Of a DNA stretch of 64,000 bases, positions 19,964-30,218 are shown piece by piece. A program made the position numbers and the translations under genes. This stretch comes from Thermomonas sp. (lineage in GTDB: Bacteria; Pseudomonadota; Gammaproteobacteria; Xanthomonadales; Xanthomonadaceae). The notes below the pieces were generated by a model. That model did no database searches. It saw nothing but the letters and a program-made list of their open reading frames with translations, and was not told where the DNA came from. The first letter of the stretch is position 1, and every line of letters begins with the position of its first letter. The stretch lies in contig NZ_JAMLIW010000002.1 in the NCBI RefSeq assembly GCF_023953935.1, forward strand, positions 267,804-331,803, written 5' to 3'.

Positions 19964-20605
19964 TCACTTCTGCTTCCAGGCCCCGCCCACCTGGTACCAC
20001 CAGCCCGGGCGCGCGCTGCTGATCCACTGCTTGGCGAACACGCCGCGAATCTGGGCTTCCCACTCGGGGTGGCCGTTGGCGACCGCGACTTCACGGTAAA
20101 CCGCCTTGCGGTCGCGATTGTCGTCGGCCACCGCCGCGTTCATCGCCACCCGATCCTTGAGTTCGATCTTCGACGGATCGCGCACGGTGATCAGCCCGTC
20201 GTCGGTAAAGCCCAGCGCACCGCTGTCGAACCCGGCACGCAGGGTGGCGCCGAAGCGGGCCTCCATGCGCGCCTGGATCGCCTGGATGGTCGGCGTCTTG
20301 ATGGTGATGTCCGGCGCCGACTGCGCCTGCGCGCTGCCGATGCCCAGCAGCATCCACGGATCGAAGCGTGCACCGGCGTTGGCGCCGCCAAAATCGAGCC
20401 GCCGCTGCAGCGCCATGCCGCCGCCCGCAGGCGCCGGCTCCTGCGCCGGTTCCTGCGCCGGCGGGGCGTTCGGATCGCTGATGACCTTCTCGACGAACTC
20501 ACGCGCGGCGTCGCGCGCCTCGGCCGCCGGGAAATAGACGTTGATCGTCACGCAGGCCGTCAGCAGCAGCCCGCTGGCCATCGGTATACCCATCCACTTG
20601 CGCAT
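19964..20605 (-). CDS. YdbL-like (DUF1318) lipoprotein
   Basis: The product is 213 residues. It opens with a lipoprotein signal peptide and lipobox L15-T16-A17-C18, followed by VTINVYFPAA. The C-terminal ~75 residues (DDNRDRKAVYREVA to PGWWYQVGGAWKQK) match the DUF1318 domain of E. coli YdbL. An Ala/Pro/Glu-rich linker lies between. The ATG at 20605 has a GGAG about 9 bp upstream, better than the ATG at 20638. It follows the ydbH-like gene in the same operon. In E. coli, ydbH, ynbE (lipoprotein) and ydbL are linked and act in phospholipid transport to the outer membrane; no separate ynbE is visible here. Confidence 0.8.
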   Translation of the reverse strand: MRKWMGIPMASGLLLTACVTINVYFPAAEARDAAREFVEKVISDPNAPPAQEPAQEPAPAGGGMALQRRLDFGGANAGARFDPWMLLGIGSAQAQSAPDITIKTPTIQAIQARMEARFGATLRAGFDSGALGFTDDGLITVRDPSKIELKDRVAMNAAVADDNRDRKAVYREVAVANGHPEWEAQIRGVFAKQWISSARPGWWYQVGGAWKQK

Positions 20606-20638
20606 CACATTCACTCCGTTCCGGCTGACTCGTTCCAT

Positions 20639-22669
20639 TCATTCAATGACCGGCGCTACCTCGCCCTTGCCCGCCGCCAGCAGTCGCTGCACCAGCGTCG
20701 TCCAATCAACGGCGCGATTGAAGCCGATCACGTCCAGCCGCGGCACGCCGCTGCCTTCGACAATAGTAAAGGCGTTTTCGTCCTGAGCCCCCGCTGAACC
20801 CGACAGCCCGCTCATCGTGCAGATCTGGTTTTCCAGCCGGCAGCCAATCCCCAGGCGGCGATAGCCGAAGTCCGAAAACAGCCCGATCAGCTGGCCCTGA
20901 AGGCTGGCCATGAACGAGGAATCGCCGACGCTGCCGATGTCCTGCACCGCGCGCTGGCTGATCCGCTGCTTGACCCCCGGCGCCGGATAGCTGGCGAAGC
21001 GGGCATCGAACGCCACCGGGGTCCAATCGACCAGGCGCAGGCCCTCGATCGATCCGTCCAGCCGGCCGGTGATCGTGCCAAAGCCCAGCACCTCGGTCAG
21101 CCGCGCCAGATCCAGGCCCTTCAGCGCGATGTCGGCGGTCAGGCTGGGCGCGGTGCCGAACGGGCGCTCCAGCGCCAGCTCCGAAAAGCGCACCGTGCCG
21201 TCGAACAAATGCAGGGTCAGGCCGCCGTCGAAATCGATGCGGTCGTTGGCGTAATGCGCGCTCGGAATCTCGCCGCCGAGCACGCCGGTGAACGCCGGCA
21301 GGCCCAGCGCCTTCGAGACTCGTCCGAAATCGATGCCTTCCAGCGCCATGCCGAAGCGGATGTCGGCGCCGGCATCCTCGCGCGCGGGACGGATCGCCAC
21401 ATCGCTCAGGGTCAGGCTGCCGCCCTGCATCGGCACGCGCCACGGCGCGCGCGAACGCAGGGTGCCGTCGCCGCTGCGCAGGGGAATTGCCGCGGCACCG
21501 AATTCCAGCCCGTAGAGTTCGCCCGCGGTCCACTGCAATTGGCTGTCCACCGGCGCCTCGGCCGAATAGCGCAAGTCGCCGCGCAGCCCGTCGAAGCCGA
21601 AGCGACCGGCCGGATCGTGGAGGCCGGCATCGCGCACGACGGCGGTCACTTCGACCAATGCGCCATCCTCGATGCGGGTGGTCATGTCGACGCCACCCCG
21701 CAATTCCACACCACTCAACCCGAGCACGCCCAGCCAGCCGGACAAGTAGCGCGGCGCCAACGGGCCGAGATCGCCGCTGTGCGCTTGCAGTTCGAGTTCC
21801 CGCACGTTGCCATCCGGCGCCAACCGCGCACGGCCGCTGCCGGCCAGCACGTCGCCATCGCGCCATTCGATCCGCGGCAGCCGCCAGCCCTCGGCGCCGG
21901 CACTGTCCGCCTCGATGTGCAGGCCGACCGGCGCCGGCGGCAGCGCGACATAGGTGGAGCCGACCAGGAACTCGCCGCCGTGCAGCACGCCTGCGACCGT
22001 CACCCGCGCGGCAGCGCTGCCCACGTAAGCCAGCTGGAAGTCGCCGCCCAGGCCTTCCCCGACGATGCTGCTGTCGGCATTCTGCAAGGCCGCCGCGTGC
22101 AGCCGCAGCGGCCCCGACACCCGCAGCGGCGCAGCGGCGGGCGCCACGATCGCCAGCCGTCCGTCCAGCGTGCCCTTGCCGAAGCTGGCCCCTTCCCACG
22201 CCTGCGCCAGCAGCGCCTGCGCCCAGACCAGCGGCACCCGCGTGAGTATCAGCGTGGTCAGATCGGGCGTCGCCGTGCGCCGCTCCAGCGCCAGCCGCGC
22301 CTGCCCCTGCGCCAGGGTGGCGGTAAGCGCATCCACGTCGAAATGGATCCCCAGCCGCAGCGCCGCAGCGCCGTCGCCGCGCAGCGCACCCTCGCACTGC
22401 CAGCCGTCCTCCGGCGTTCGCCGCAGCGGGCAGGTCCAAGTCAGGTCGCGAAAGTGGTAGCCCAGCGCCGGCGCATCGACGCGCCCCGCACGAATCCGCA
22501 ACTGCCCGCTGTCGGCGTTCTCGGCCCAGTCCAGGCGCACCTGCACCTGTTCCAGCGTCGCCACCGGCGTGTGCATCCGCGCGATCCGCGCCTGCGCCAC
22601 CCGCGCCTGCACGGCGGCCGGCGCCAGCAAGGCGGCGGCCAGACACAGGCACGGGATTGAACGACGCAT
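20639..22669 (-). CDS. YdbH-like AsmA-family intermembrane transport protein
   Basis: The 676-residue protein begins with a signal sequence or N-terminal anchor (residues 1-21) and continues as beta-strand-rich, weakly repetitive sequence without cysteine clusters or enzyme motifs. It ends with a conserved segment (LTEVLGFGTITGRLDGSIEGL and ENAFTIVEGSGVPRLDVIG, within a longer block) typical of YdbH. AsmA-like proteins form long hydrophobic grooves that carry phospholipids across the periplasm. The stop abuts the ydbL-like gene, supporting a functional pair. The exact subfamily is inferred from this linkage and the C-terminal block. Confidence 0.75.
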   Translation of the reverse strand: MRRSIPCLCLAAALLAPAAVQARVAQARIARMHTPVATLEQVQVRLDWAENADSGQLRIRAGRVDAPALGYHFRDLTWTCPLRRTPEDGWQCEGALRGDGAAALRLGIHFDVDALTATLAQGQARLALERRTATPDLTTLILTRVPLVWAQALLAQAWEGASFGKGTLDGRLAIVAPAAAPLRVSGPLRLHAAALQNADSSIVGEGLGGDFQLAYVGSAAARVTVAGVLHGGEFLVGSTYVALPPAPVGLHIEADSAGAEGWRLPRIEWRDGDVLAGSGRARLAPDGNVRELELQAHSGDLGPLAPRYLSGWLGVLGLSGVELRGGVDMTTRIEDGALVEVTAVVRDAGLHDPAGRFGFDGLRGDLRYSAEAPVDSQLQWTAGELYGLEFGAAAIPLRSGDGTLRSRAPWRVPMQGGSLTLSDVAIRPAREDAGADIRFGMALEGIDFGRVSKALGLPAFTGVLGGEIPSAHYANDRIDFDGGLTLHLFDGTVRFSELALERPFGTAPSLTADIALKGLDLARLTEVLGFGTITGRLDGSIEGLRLVDWTPVAFDARFASYPAPGVKQRISQRAVQDIGSVGDSSFMASLQGQLIGLFSDFGYRRLGIGCRLENQICTMSGLSGSAGAQDENAFTIVEGSGVPRLDVIGFNRAVDWTTLVQRLLAAGKGEVAPVIE

Positions 22670-22702
22670 CCGCGCAGGATACAAAGAGCCGAAGGTCCCG
22701 TG

Positions 22703-23389
22703 ATGAACACTTCCCCCTCTCCCGCCAGGCCACGCCTGCTGCTGGTCGAAGATGACCCGGTCAGCGCCGCCTTTCTGGCCGAAGGTGCGGCGCTGCTGGA
22801 ACTCGACGTGCAGCGCGCCGCCAACGTCGCCAGCGCGCGTGCGGCCGGCCGCGCGGACCGCTTCGATCTCCTGTTGATCGACGCCCATCTGCCGGACGGA
22901 CCGGGTGAAGATGTGCTGATGGCGCTGCGCGAAGCCGGCCAGGACGCGCCCGCACTGGCCCACACCGCCGCGCCGGATGCCGACTTGCGGCAGCGGCTGC
23001 ACGCCGCCGGATTCAGCGAAGTGCTGTGCAAGCCACTTCCGATAGCCGAGCTGCACGCCGCGCTGCGTCGGCATCTAGGTGCAGGCACTGCTCCCGTCTG
23101 GGACGATGCGGCGGCGTTGGCGGTGCTGGGCGGCAGACCTGAACAGGTCGCCGCGCTGCGCGGCATGTTCCTCGACGAATTGCCGGGACAGCGCGCGCGG
23201 ATCGCTGCGGCAGTCCAGCGCGGTGATGTCACCACGATCCGCGACGAACTGCACCGGCTGAGCGCCAGCTGCGGTTTCGTCGGTGCCACGCAGCTGGCCG
23301 CGGTGGTGCAGCGGCTGCGCGCCGCGCCGACGGACGCAGCGGTACTGGGCACGCTGGAAGCAGCCATCGATGTGCTGCTGGCGCAATAA
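22703..23389 (+). CDS. Response regulator receiver domain fused to an HPt domain
   Basis: The 228-residue protein has a receiver domain (residues about 11-122) with the acidic pocket E16-D17-D18, phospho-acceptor D60 and K110. A histidine phosphotransfer domain follows, with H184 in ELHRLSASCGFVGA. There is no DNA-binding or kinase domain, so it probably relays phosphate between other proteins. No kinase gene is adjacent, so it is an orphan in this window. A GTG one codon upstream (22700) is an alternative start. It is divergent from the ydbH-like gene. Confidence 0.85.
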   Translation: MNTSPSPARPRLLLVEDDPVSAAFLAEGAALLELDVQRAANVASARAAGRADRFDLLLIDAHLPDGPGEDVLMALREAGQDAPALAHTAAPDADLRQRLHAAGFSEVLCKPLPIAELHAALRRHLGAGTAPVWDDAAALAVLGGRPEQVAALRGMFLDELPGQRARIAAAVQRGDVTTIRDELHRLSASCGFVGATQLAAVVQRLRAAPTDAAVLGTLEAAIDVLLAQ

Positions 23390-23458
23390 GTCGCGCGCAG
23401 GGCGCGCTCCCACTGCAAGGATGCATCGCACCCTGTGGGAGCGCGCCCTGCCCGCGAC
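23390..23458. repeat. REP-like inverted repeat between convergent genes
   Basis: Arms of 24 bp (23390-23413 and 23435-23458) pair at 23 of 24 positions around a 21-bp loop. The arms contain CAGGGCGCGCTCCCAC, a form seen in xanthomonad repetitive palindromes. It begins directly after the stop of the REC-HPt gene and ends 26 bp before the end of convergent pgi, so it may also stop transcription from both sides. Confidence 0.8.
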
Positions 23459-23484
23459 AGATGCCAAACTGCCGAAGTGCGGGG

Positions 23485-24990
23485 TTACGGACGCCCGCGC
23501 AGTTGCGCCAGCAGCGCCCGCGTCACCGGGTCATCGGCGGCGCCCTGCCCTTCGATCGCCGGCAGCAGGCGGTCGGCCAGGGTCTTGCCCAGTTCCACCC
23601 CGAACTGGTCGAACGCGTTGATGCCCCACAGCACGGATTGCAGATAGACGCTGTGCTCGTACAGCACCACCAGCGCGCCCAGCGCCTCGGGCGTGAGCGC
23701 GTCGAGCAGCAGCAGGGTGCTTTGCCGGTTGCCGGGATGCCGAAGGTGCGGATCGTCGCTGTCCTTGCCGTTCGCCAGCGCCTCGGCCTGCGCCAGCAGG
23801 TTGGCCAGCTGGGCGGAATGGTTGGCGGCGTGCGGATGGTCGGCGCGGATCACGCCGATGAAGTCGACCGGCACCACCTGGGTGCCCTGATGCAGCGTCT
23901 GGAAGAAACTGTGCTGGGCATCGGAGCCCACCCGCCCCCACCACACCGGCACGGTGTCGGCCTCGACTGGCGTGCCGTCCAGCCGCACCGACTTGCCGAG
24001 GCTTTCCATCACCAGCTGCTGCAAGTGCGCGGGCAGCAGCCGCAGGCGCTCGTCGTAGGGCAGCACCGCCTGGGTCGCCGCACCCAGCGCATTGCGGTTC
24101 CACACCGCGGTCAGCGCGTGCCAGACCGGCAGGTTTTCGCGCAGCGGTGCGGACAGCGCGTGCGCATCCATCGCGGCGGCGCCGGCCAGCAGCGCCTCGA
24201 ACGCCTCCATCCCCAGCGCCAACGCGGCGGGAAAGCCCACCGCCGACCACAGCGAATAGCGGCCACCGACCCAATCCCACATCGGCAGACTGCGCGCGGG
24301 CGCGATGCCGAATCCGGCCACCCGCTGCGGCGCCGCGCTGACCGCGTACAGGCGCGCGTCGTCCTTGAGCCAGGCGCGCACGATGGCACCGTTGAGCAGG
24401 GTTTCGCGGGTGCCGAAACTCTTGGAGACAATCACCGCCGCACTGCGCTGCGGGTCCAGCCGCGCCAGCAGCCGCTGGGCGGCATGGCCGTCGAGATTGG
24501 ACAGGAAATGCACCCGGAAGCGGGCGTCGGGCGGCGCCAGCGCATCGACCAGCAGACGCGGGCCGAGGTCGGAGCCACCGATGCCGATGCTGATGATTTC
24601 GGTGACGGCGCTGTCGGCCAAGTGTGCGTACAGGCCACGCATCTGCGCCAGCGCCGCGCGCGCCTGGGCGTGCGCGCTGCGCGCCGGAGCCGTCATCGCA
24701 GCGTCGCCACGCAGCGCGGGATGCAAGGCGGCGCGGCCTTCGGTGGCATTGACCGCTTCGCCGCCGCACAGGCGCTGCAACGCACCGGCCAAGTCGGCAC
24801 GCTCGGCGATGGCAAACAGCGCATCGAGCGCCGTGCGGTCATAGCGCTGGCGGGCAAAATTGGCATACAGCGGGCCCGCCCGCAGCGCAAAATCGGTTGA
24901 ACGCGCCGGATCGTCCGCGATCAGCCGCGCAAGCGTCGTGCCGGAAAGCCGTCGGGCGTGTTCGTCCAGGCTTCCCAGCCGCCCGGTCAC
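23485..24990 (-). CDS. pgi: Glucose-6-phosphate isomerase
   Basis: Pgi interconverts glucose-6-phosphate and fructose-6-phosphate in glycolysis and gluconeogenesis. The two-SIS-domain fold is shown by [21 protein letters not shown] (phosphate binding) and the signature region [21 protein letters not shown] with catalytic His, while the C-terminal [15 protein letters not shown] carries the active-site Gln and Lys. The length of 501 residues fits the shorter xanthomonad form. It starts 2 bp after the panD stop, in the panC-panD-pgi order. Confidence 0.96.
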   Translation of the reverse strand: MTGRLGSLDEHARRLSGTTLARLIADDPARSTDFALRAGPLYANFARQRYDRTALDALFAIAERADLAGALQRLCGGEAVNATEGRAALHPALRGDAAMTAPARSAHAQARAALAQMRGLYAHLADSAVTEIISIGIGGSDLGPRLLVDALAPPDARFRVHFLSNLDGHAAQRLLARLDPQRSAAVIVSKSFGTRETLLNGAIVRAWLKDDARLYAVSAAPQRVAGFGIAPARSLPMWDWVGGRYSLWSAVGFPAALALGMEAFEALLAGAAAMDAHALSAPLRENLPVWHALTAVWNRNALGAATQAVLPYDERLRLLPAHLQQLVMESLGKSVRLDGTPVEADTVPVWWGRVGSDAQHSFFQTLHQGTQVVPVDFIGVIRADHPHAANHSAQLANLLAQAEALANGKDSDDPHLRHPGNRQSTLLLLDALTPEALGALVVLYEHSVYLQSVLWGINAFDQFGVELGKTLADRLLPAIEGQGAADDPVTRALLAQLRGRP

Positions 24991-24992
24991 GC

Positions 24993-25373
24993 TCAGGCCG
25001 CCTGCTTGGCCGTCGAACGCGTGGTGTGGGTCAGCCGGTTGTCGGCATCGACATAGACCAGGGTGGGCTTGTACAGCGCGGCTTCCGCCTCGCCGAGCTG
25101 GCCGTAGGCGCAGATGATGATGAGATCACCGACCCGCGCCTTGTGCGCCGCCGCGCCGTTGATCGAAATCACCCCGCTGCCCTCGTCGGCGCGAATCGCG
25201 TAGGTGGAAAAACGCTCGCCGCTGGTGACGTCGTAGATGTCGATGCGCTCGTACTCGCGGATCCCGGCGATGTCCAGCAAACGCCCGTCGATCGCGCAGG
25301 AACCTTCGTAATGCAGCTCGGCGTGGGTGACGGTGGCGCGGTGGATCTTGGCTTTGAGCAGGGTCAACAACAT
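24993..25373 (-). CDS. panD: Aspartate 1-decarboxylase proenzyme
   Basis: PanD makes beta-alanine from aspartate for pantothenate synthesis. The 126-residue proenzyme self-cleaves between G24 and S25 (YEGSC) to make the catalytic pyruvoyl group; K9, Y22 and the [12 protein letters not shown] stretch around Tyr58 are conserved. The start at 25373 was chosen because [13 protein letters not shown] is the standard N terminus, although the frame continues 20 codons upstream. The product is used by the PanC encoded just upstream. Confidence 0.95.
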   Translation of the reverse strand: MLLTLLKAKIHRATVTHAELHYEGSCAIDGRLLDIAGIREYERIDIYDVTSGERFSTYAIRADEGSGVISINGAAAHKARVGDLIIICAYGQLGEAEAALYKPTLVYVDADNRLTHTTRSTAKQAA

Positions 25374-25509
25374 CGTGACATTCCGAAGCGGTGAACGCTG
25401 GAAGTATAGGCCGCAGATTGCGCACTGCAACATATGACCTCGCCACAGATGGCCTCGTCACGGATGGCCCCGCCCCGATGCGGCAGCGCCCAGTCGCCAA
25501 GCGCTCCAC

Positions 25510-26364
25510 TCAATCGGCGAGAGCGAATTCCAGGTTGTCGATCAACCGCGTCTTGCCGAGCCGGGCGGCGATCAGGGCGACGCGCGGGCCGGGCTGACCG
25601 TCGGCGGGTTCCTGCAACTCCGGAGTGCGCAGCACGGCGTAATCGGGCACGAAGCCGGCCGCGTGCAGGGTGGCCTGGGCTTCGGCTTCGACCTGCGCGC
25701 GCGGCGCGCCCTCCAGCGTCATTGTCCGCATCCGCAGCAGGACGCGGTGCAATTCCGGCGCGGTGGCGCGCTCGTCCGGCGACAGGTACTGGTTGCGCGA
25801 ACTCATCGCCAGACCGTCGTCCTCGCGCAGGATTTCCCCCGCCAGCAGCTCGATCGGAAACGCCAGATCCGCGACCAACCGCCGCACCACCAGCAGCTGC
25901 TGGTAATCCTTGCGCCCGAACGCGGCCACGTCCGGCTGCACCTGCTGGAACAAGCGAGCGACCACGGTACACACGCCATCGAAATGGCCGGGGCGGTGCG
26001 CGCCTTCCAGCACCTGGCTCAGGCCGGGGACGTGGATCCGGGCCGCCGCCGCCGGCCCGAACGGGTACATCGTCGTCAGATCCGGCAACCACAGAACATC
26101 ACAGCCCGCGGCCTGCAATCCGGCGGCGTCCGCTTCCGGCGTGCGCGGATAGCGGCTGTAGTCCTCACCGGGCCCGAACTGGGTGGGGTTGACGAACACG
26201 CTGGCCACCACCCGATCGGCGCGGGACCGCGCCAACGCGATCAGCGAATGATGTCCGGCGTGCAGATTGCCCATGGTCGGCACGAAGCCGACCCGCAAGC
26301 CTTCCCGCTTCCAAGCGGCAACGGCGGCGCGCAGCCGCGCAAGCTGGGTGATGGTTTCGATCAC
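25510..26364 (-). CDS. panC: Pantothenate synthetase
   Basis: PanC joins pantoate and beta-alanine with ATP to give pantothenate. The nucleotidyltransferase fold is shown by the HxGH-type motif in MGNLHAGHHSLI, VVARLFQQVQPDVAAFGRKDYQQL and the MSSRNQYLSP stretch; the length of 284 residues is normal. It leads panD and pgi on the minus strand with a 136-bp gap. The usual upstream partner panB is not in the window; pilE lies there instead. Confidence 0.96.
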   Translation of the reverse strand: MIETITQLARLRAAVAAWKREGLRVGFVPTMGNLHAGHHSLIALARSRADRVVASVFVNPTQFGPGEDYSRYPRTPEADAAGLQAAGCDVLWLPDLTTMYPFGPAAAARIHVPGLSQVLEGAHRPGHFDGVCTVVARLFQQVQPDVAAFGRKDYQQLLVVRRLVADLAFPIELLAGEILREDDGLAMSSRNQYLSPDERATAPELHRVLLRMRTMTLEGAPRAQVEAEAQATLHAAGFVPDYAVLRTPELQEPADGQPGPRVALIAARLGKTRLIDNLEFALAD

Positions 26365-26392
26365 GGAATGATTGGGCTGGACAGGAGGGAAC

Positions 26393-26422
26393 CAGGTTCA
26401 CTTCACGATGGAAATGAACCTG
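26393..26422 (-). terminator. Stem-loop just beyond pilE
   Basis: CAGGTTCA and TGAACCTG pair around a short inner stem (TTC/GAA) 13 bp after the pilE stop codon. There is no U-tract on the minus strand, so intrinsic termination would be weak; on the plus strand the stem is followed by CCCCTTTTG. It probably marks the end of the pilin operon. Confidence 0.4.
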
Positions 26423-26435
26423 CCCCTTTTGTTGC

Positions 26436-26846
26436 TTACCAGCAGCCCGCCGTTGACGGAGACTTGGTGCCGGCCTGATCGAGCGTCAGCGTTCCGCAGG
26501 AATCGCCGGATTGGGAACCCTTCGGCGCCGCCGTCAGGGTGTAGGCCCGGGCCGTCACAACCGGTGCCGGGATATTGTAGAAATCGGAGGTGATCTTGGG
26601 ATCACAGTTGGGAGCGCCGGCGAACCCGACATAGGTCATGTTGGTCGTGTAGAAACGCTCGAGCTGCTGGGCCAGGGCGGAGAGACAGCCCTCCGCCGCC
26701 ACCCGGCGCGTCCTGCGCACATGATCCACGTAGGAGGGATAGGCGATCGATGACAGGACGCCAATGATCGCCACCACCACCAACAACTCGATCAGGGTGA
26801 AACCCGCGCTGTGCCTCTGGGCCGGACGTTGCTTGGTCATGTCCAT
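26436..26846 (-). CDS. pilE: Type IV pilus minor pilin, PilE-like
   Basis: The 136-residue prepilin has a short positively charged leader cut by PilD between G15 and F16, followed by FTLIELLVVVAIIGVLSSIAYPSY, shown here only in part as FTLIEL, with the essential E20. Two cysteine pairs are possible in the C-terminal globular part (C near NCDP, DSCG and the ending AGCW). It is the last gene of the fimT-pilVWXY1E operon; its ATG overlaps the pilY1 stop by one base and an AGGAAGG lies 7 bp upstream. It is more likely a minor pilin than the main PilA subunit. Confidence 0.9.
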   Translation of the reverse strand: MDMTKQRPAQRHSAGFTLIELLVVVAIIGVLSSIAYPSYVDHVRRTRRVAAEGCLSALAQQLERFYTTNMTYVGFAGAPNCDPKITSDFYNIPAPVVTARAYTLTAAPKGSQSGDSCGTLTLDQAGTKSPSTAGCW

Positions 26847-29800
26847 CAATCCTTCCTGAATTCGCGCCACGACACCGTGCGCCAGACGCTGCGGTGGGTG
26901 CGGGTGGTCGCCAGACTGCCGGCCGAGCCCGTGACGATCATCTGCCCGTCGATGAAGATCGGCAGCGTCGGCATGCCCACCTACATCCACGGAGCCAACG
27001 CGCAACCCCGCCGACATTGTTGTCCGCCGTGCTGCCATCATTGTTGAGGTCGAACAGCGTGCCCAGGCTGGTTCCGGTGAACGCATCCACGGCATTGATG
27101 TAGCCCGACCCGGTGGCGTCACAGATATTGGTCTCCGGGATCATGCTCGCCGTCACCAAGGCGTTGGCAACCAGCTGCGCGTCCTGGATGATGCGCTCGC
27201 CGCCTGCGGGCAGGCTGACATACCAGCCCTTGGCCCCCGGGTTGAGGTCGGCCTTGGGCTCGAAGGTCCGCACCGGGTACCCGCTCTGGCTCGCACCCGT
27301 GTTGATGATCGTGCGCTTGACCAGATCCGAATATTGCAGCTGCGCGTCGGTGTCCTCGAATCCGTAGAGCCCCTGCATCAGCGGCGCCTTGTCGTTGGTA
27401 TCCGAAACCGTCATGAATCGACCGGTGCCGAAGAACACCCAGCGCTGGTAAGTGACGGGGTTGGTGGCAATCGTCACGCCGCCGGTAATCGGCTGCGGGG
27501 CGCCCGTGCCATCGGCGGACTTCGCCTGGAACAGCCGTTTGACGGTCCAGCTGGCCGGATTGGTCGCGGTCATGTCGAACTTCCAGACGTTGCCCAGAAG
27601 GTCGCCGGCATAGGCATAGGCGATCGACTTGCCATCCGCGCCCAGGATCGCCGTCGGTGCAAACAGCCCGTTGGGCTGGGAAGCACTGCCGGCACCGGTA
27701 TCGATTTCACGGATCACGGCGCCGGTCTGCGCATTGACGACCAGCAGCACCGCCTTGTTGTTGGTGCTGTTGACGCCGTTGCCGACCACCGCCGCGCGAC
27801 CTTGGTCGTCAGGGAGGTCTGGACCAGGGCCAGCGCCGGGCGTCCGGTCACCATGCCCATGTTGTTGCCGGCGGTCTCGGCGAGCTCCCAAAGCACATTG
27901 CTGGTCCCGAACGACGCCGGATTGGTGACATTCAACCCATACAAGCCCTTGCCGCCGCGACCGAGGGAACCGACGAGGTAGTTGGCGCTTGGCGTCAGCT
28001 TGCGATCCGTGACGGCAATCGGGCCATCCACGTACCAGCGATGGGAGTTTTCGTAGTCACCGCGGCTGAGCATGGAAAGATCAGCCATCTTGATCAAGCC
28101 GGGCACATAGGCGAACAGTTCCTTGCCGTCGGCGACATTGAAGGCGTGCATCATGCCGTCGTTGGCGCCCACGTACAGGGTCTGGGTGTCATCCACGTAG
28201 AACGGCGAGGAGTTGACGATATCGCCCAGTGAATTGTTGGGACGGTCGCGCAGCAGGCCGCCGTTGCGCTTCTCCTGACCAGCATCACTGCCCGGTGGTA
28301 ATTGGCGTTGTTCACGCCGGTCACCTGGAAGTTGACCGGGCCGCCGGTACGGGCCAGCGCGGTGGTCTGGGTCGAGGTCGGGAAGGTCCTGCCGGTGCCG
28401 CCCTCGCGGGTGAACACCTTGCGCACGTTGTAGTTCGGCACCGAACTGGCCCAGGCGAGCGAGGACGGCGTGTTGTTGGCATCCAGATTCCAAGCGTTGA
28501 TGGTGCCCGTCCACTTGCCGGCGATGTAGGCGGCATTGAAGACCTTGCCGCCGGAGCGGATCTGGAAGGCGCTGGTGGCCACATTGGAGGCCGCGCTGGT
28601 GCGCTGCGCGATCGTGGCCAGCGCCGACTGCAGGCCCTGGGTGAACTCGTCGGGGCTGGTGGCGGCCACGAAGGTGCCGTGCCCGTTGACCGCCGCGTGC
28701 AGCAGGTCGTCGATGCGGTCGTTGTCTTCCTTGTCGTTGGGATTGGGCCAGGCGGCGTTTTGCGGGACGTCATCCACCGAAGCCCAGCCGGTGCTGCCGG
28801 CCAGACCAATGGAAATGCTGAAGGTCACCATGTGCTGCCAGAACGCCGGGTCACCCAGCTTCGGGTGGCTGTCGTCGGTGGTGCTGGTCGGCACGTTGTT
28901 GGTCAGATCCGTGCGCAGGTCGCGCTTCCAGAAATACATGGCCACGTCGGCCAGGGTATTGCCGTCGCTGCTGTAAGGCGTCTTGGGCGTGTAGGTGTAG
29001 GTCTTGCCGCCCGGCCCGGTGATGGTCGAACCGTTGTTGTCGTCCTGCTCATTGACGGCGGTATAGCCGCTGTCGTTGTTCCAGTAGCCGTCGGTGGTCA
29101 GGATGGTGAAGTTCTGCCGGCAGCTGATCTGGTCTGCCTGCGGCTCGGGGCCGTAAGGTCCGGTGGCCGTCTGGTTCTCGAAATACTTGCCGGCCTGGTA
29201 GAGCCCCCCCTTCAGCGGGGTGCCGTTGTAGCCGATGATCGAGAACAGGGACGCATACCAGTCGTTGCGGTTGGTGGAGCCGTTGTCGTTGGCAAAACGC
29301 CCCTCGTCCTTGGTGACCGGAATCGGGTTGGAATGGTTGGGACCGCGCCCCCAGATGGTGCGGAACCCGACGCGCACGTCGCGCGTCAGCGGCGAGAACG
29401 CGGCGCTGGCGCCGGCCTTGGCCGCCTTGATGCGGGTGCGGTGGTAGGAAAACCACGTCGCATAGTTGCTGCGCTCATCGGCTTCGCTGCGGCCGGTCGG
29501 GGTCACCTGGGTGCAATCGCGCCATTGGTTGCCCGTATTCGTTCTGCAACCGCGGCCGTTCAGACCTCGATTGTAGTTGGGAGAAGATCCGGAACGCGCG
29601 CCGTACCAGCTGCGCACAATCACGCCGTCGGTGTGGATCTGGTAGCGGTAGTAGTTGTAGCCGTTGCTCAAATACGTTTCCGAAGTGTCCGTCAGATCTT
29701 TCGGCACGTAGAAGGTCTGCACGCCGCCGCAGACATTCGTGCCGACGCCTTCATCGGTGGTGGAATTGCTGTTGTAGTTGAACTGCCTGCAACTGCTGGT

Positions 29801-30211
29801 ATTGGACAAGTCGATCGTGCTGCCGCCCACCAGATTGAAGCTGCCATAGGCGGCGTAGTAGCTCGTGCCCCCGGTCATCCGGTTGCCGTCGGACTTGGTC
29901 CACGGCAGATAGTCGATGTTCGGGTTGTAGGACAGCGAATTGCGGGTATAGGTCAGGTTCTTGCTGATGACGCTGACTGCCGGCACGCTGTCGGGCATGT
30001 AGTTGAATGCCATCGACCCCGAGTCATCGAGGATGAACAGGATATTGGGCGGCACCCTGGCGCCGGCCGTCAGCGGATCGCCGGGGATGGGCACGGCAAG
30101 CGTCGCCGCCGTCACCGGCATCGACAGCAGGGTGGCCAGGCAGGCGAGCGGGAAGCTCCACCAGGAATAGCCGGTGCGGGATTTGGTGCGGGCCATGGTC
30201 TTCGTTTTCAT
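26846..30211 (-). CDS. pilY1: Type IV pilus tip adhesin/assembly protein PilY1, interrupted by frameshifts
   Basis: PilY1 sits at the pilus tip and controls extension, adhesion and calcium-dependent retraction. A signal peptide (about residues 16-37) is followed by a von Willebrand-like MIDAS motif ILDDSGSM, long variable N-terminal sequence, then the C-terminal propeller with LGDIVNSSP, FAYVPG, GADGKSIAYAYAGDLLGN and VWKFDM, and the ending SWREFRKD. The coding frame changes near 28285, near 27810 and twice within 26970-27005; the total span is a multiple of three (about 1,120 codons), close to the family length. Each fragment is well conserved, so single-base errors in the assembly or very recent inactivation fit better than old decay. 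Confidence 0.88.
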
Positions 30212-30218
30212 GACGAAC

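Noticed and set aside
21209-22660. 483-codon plus-strand open frame opposite the ydbH-like gene
   Set aside because: No start signal, low-complexity Arg/Gln/Ala composition; the minus-strand gene has a signal peptide and a conserved C-terminal block.
26838-27122. Extending pilE upstream to 27122
   Set aside because: The upstream frame is the shifted tail of pilY1; the AGGAAGG site and prepilin leader place the start at 26846.
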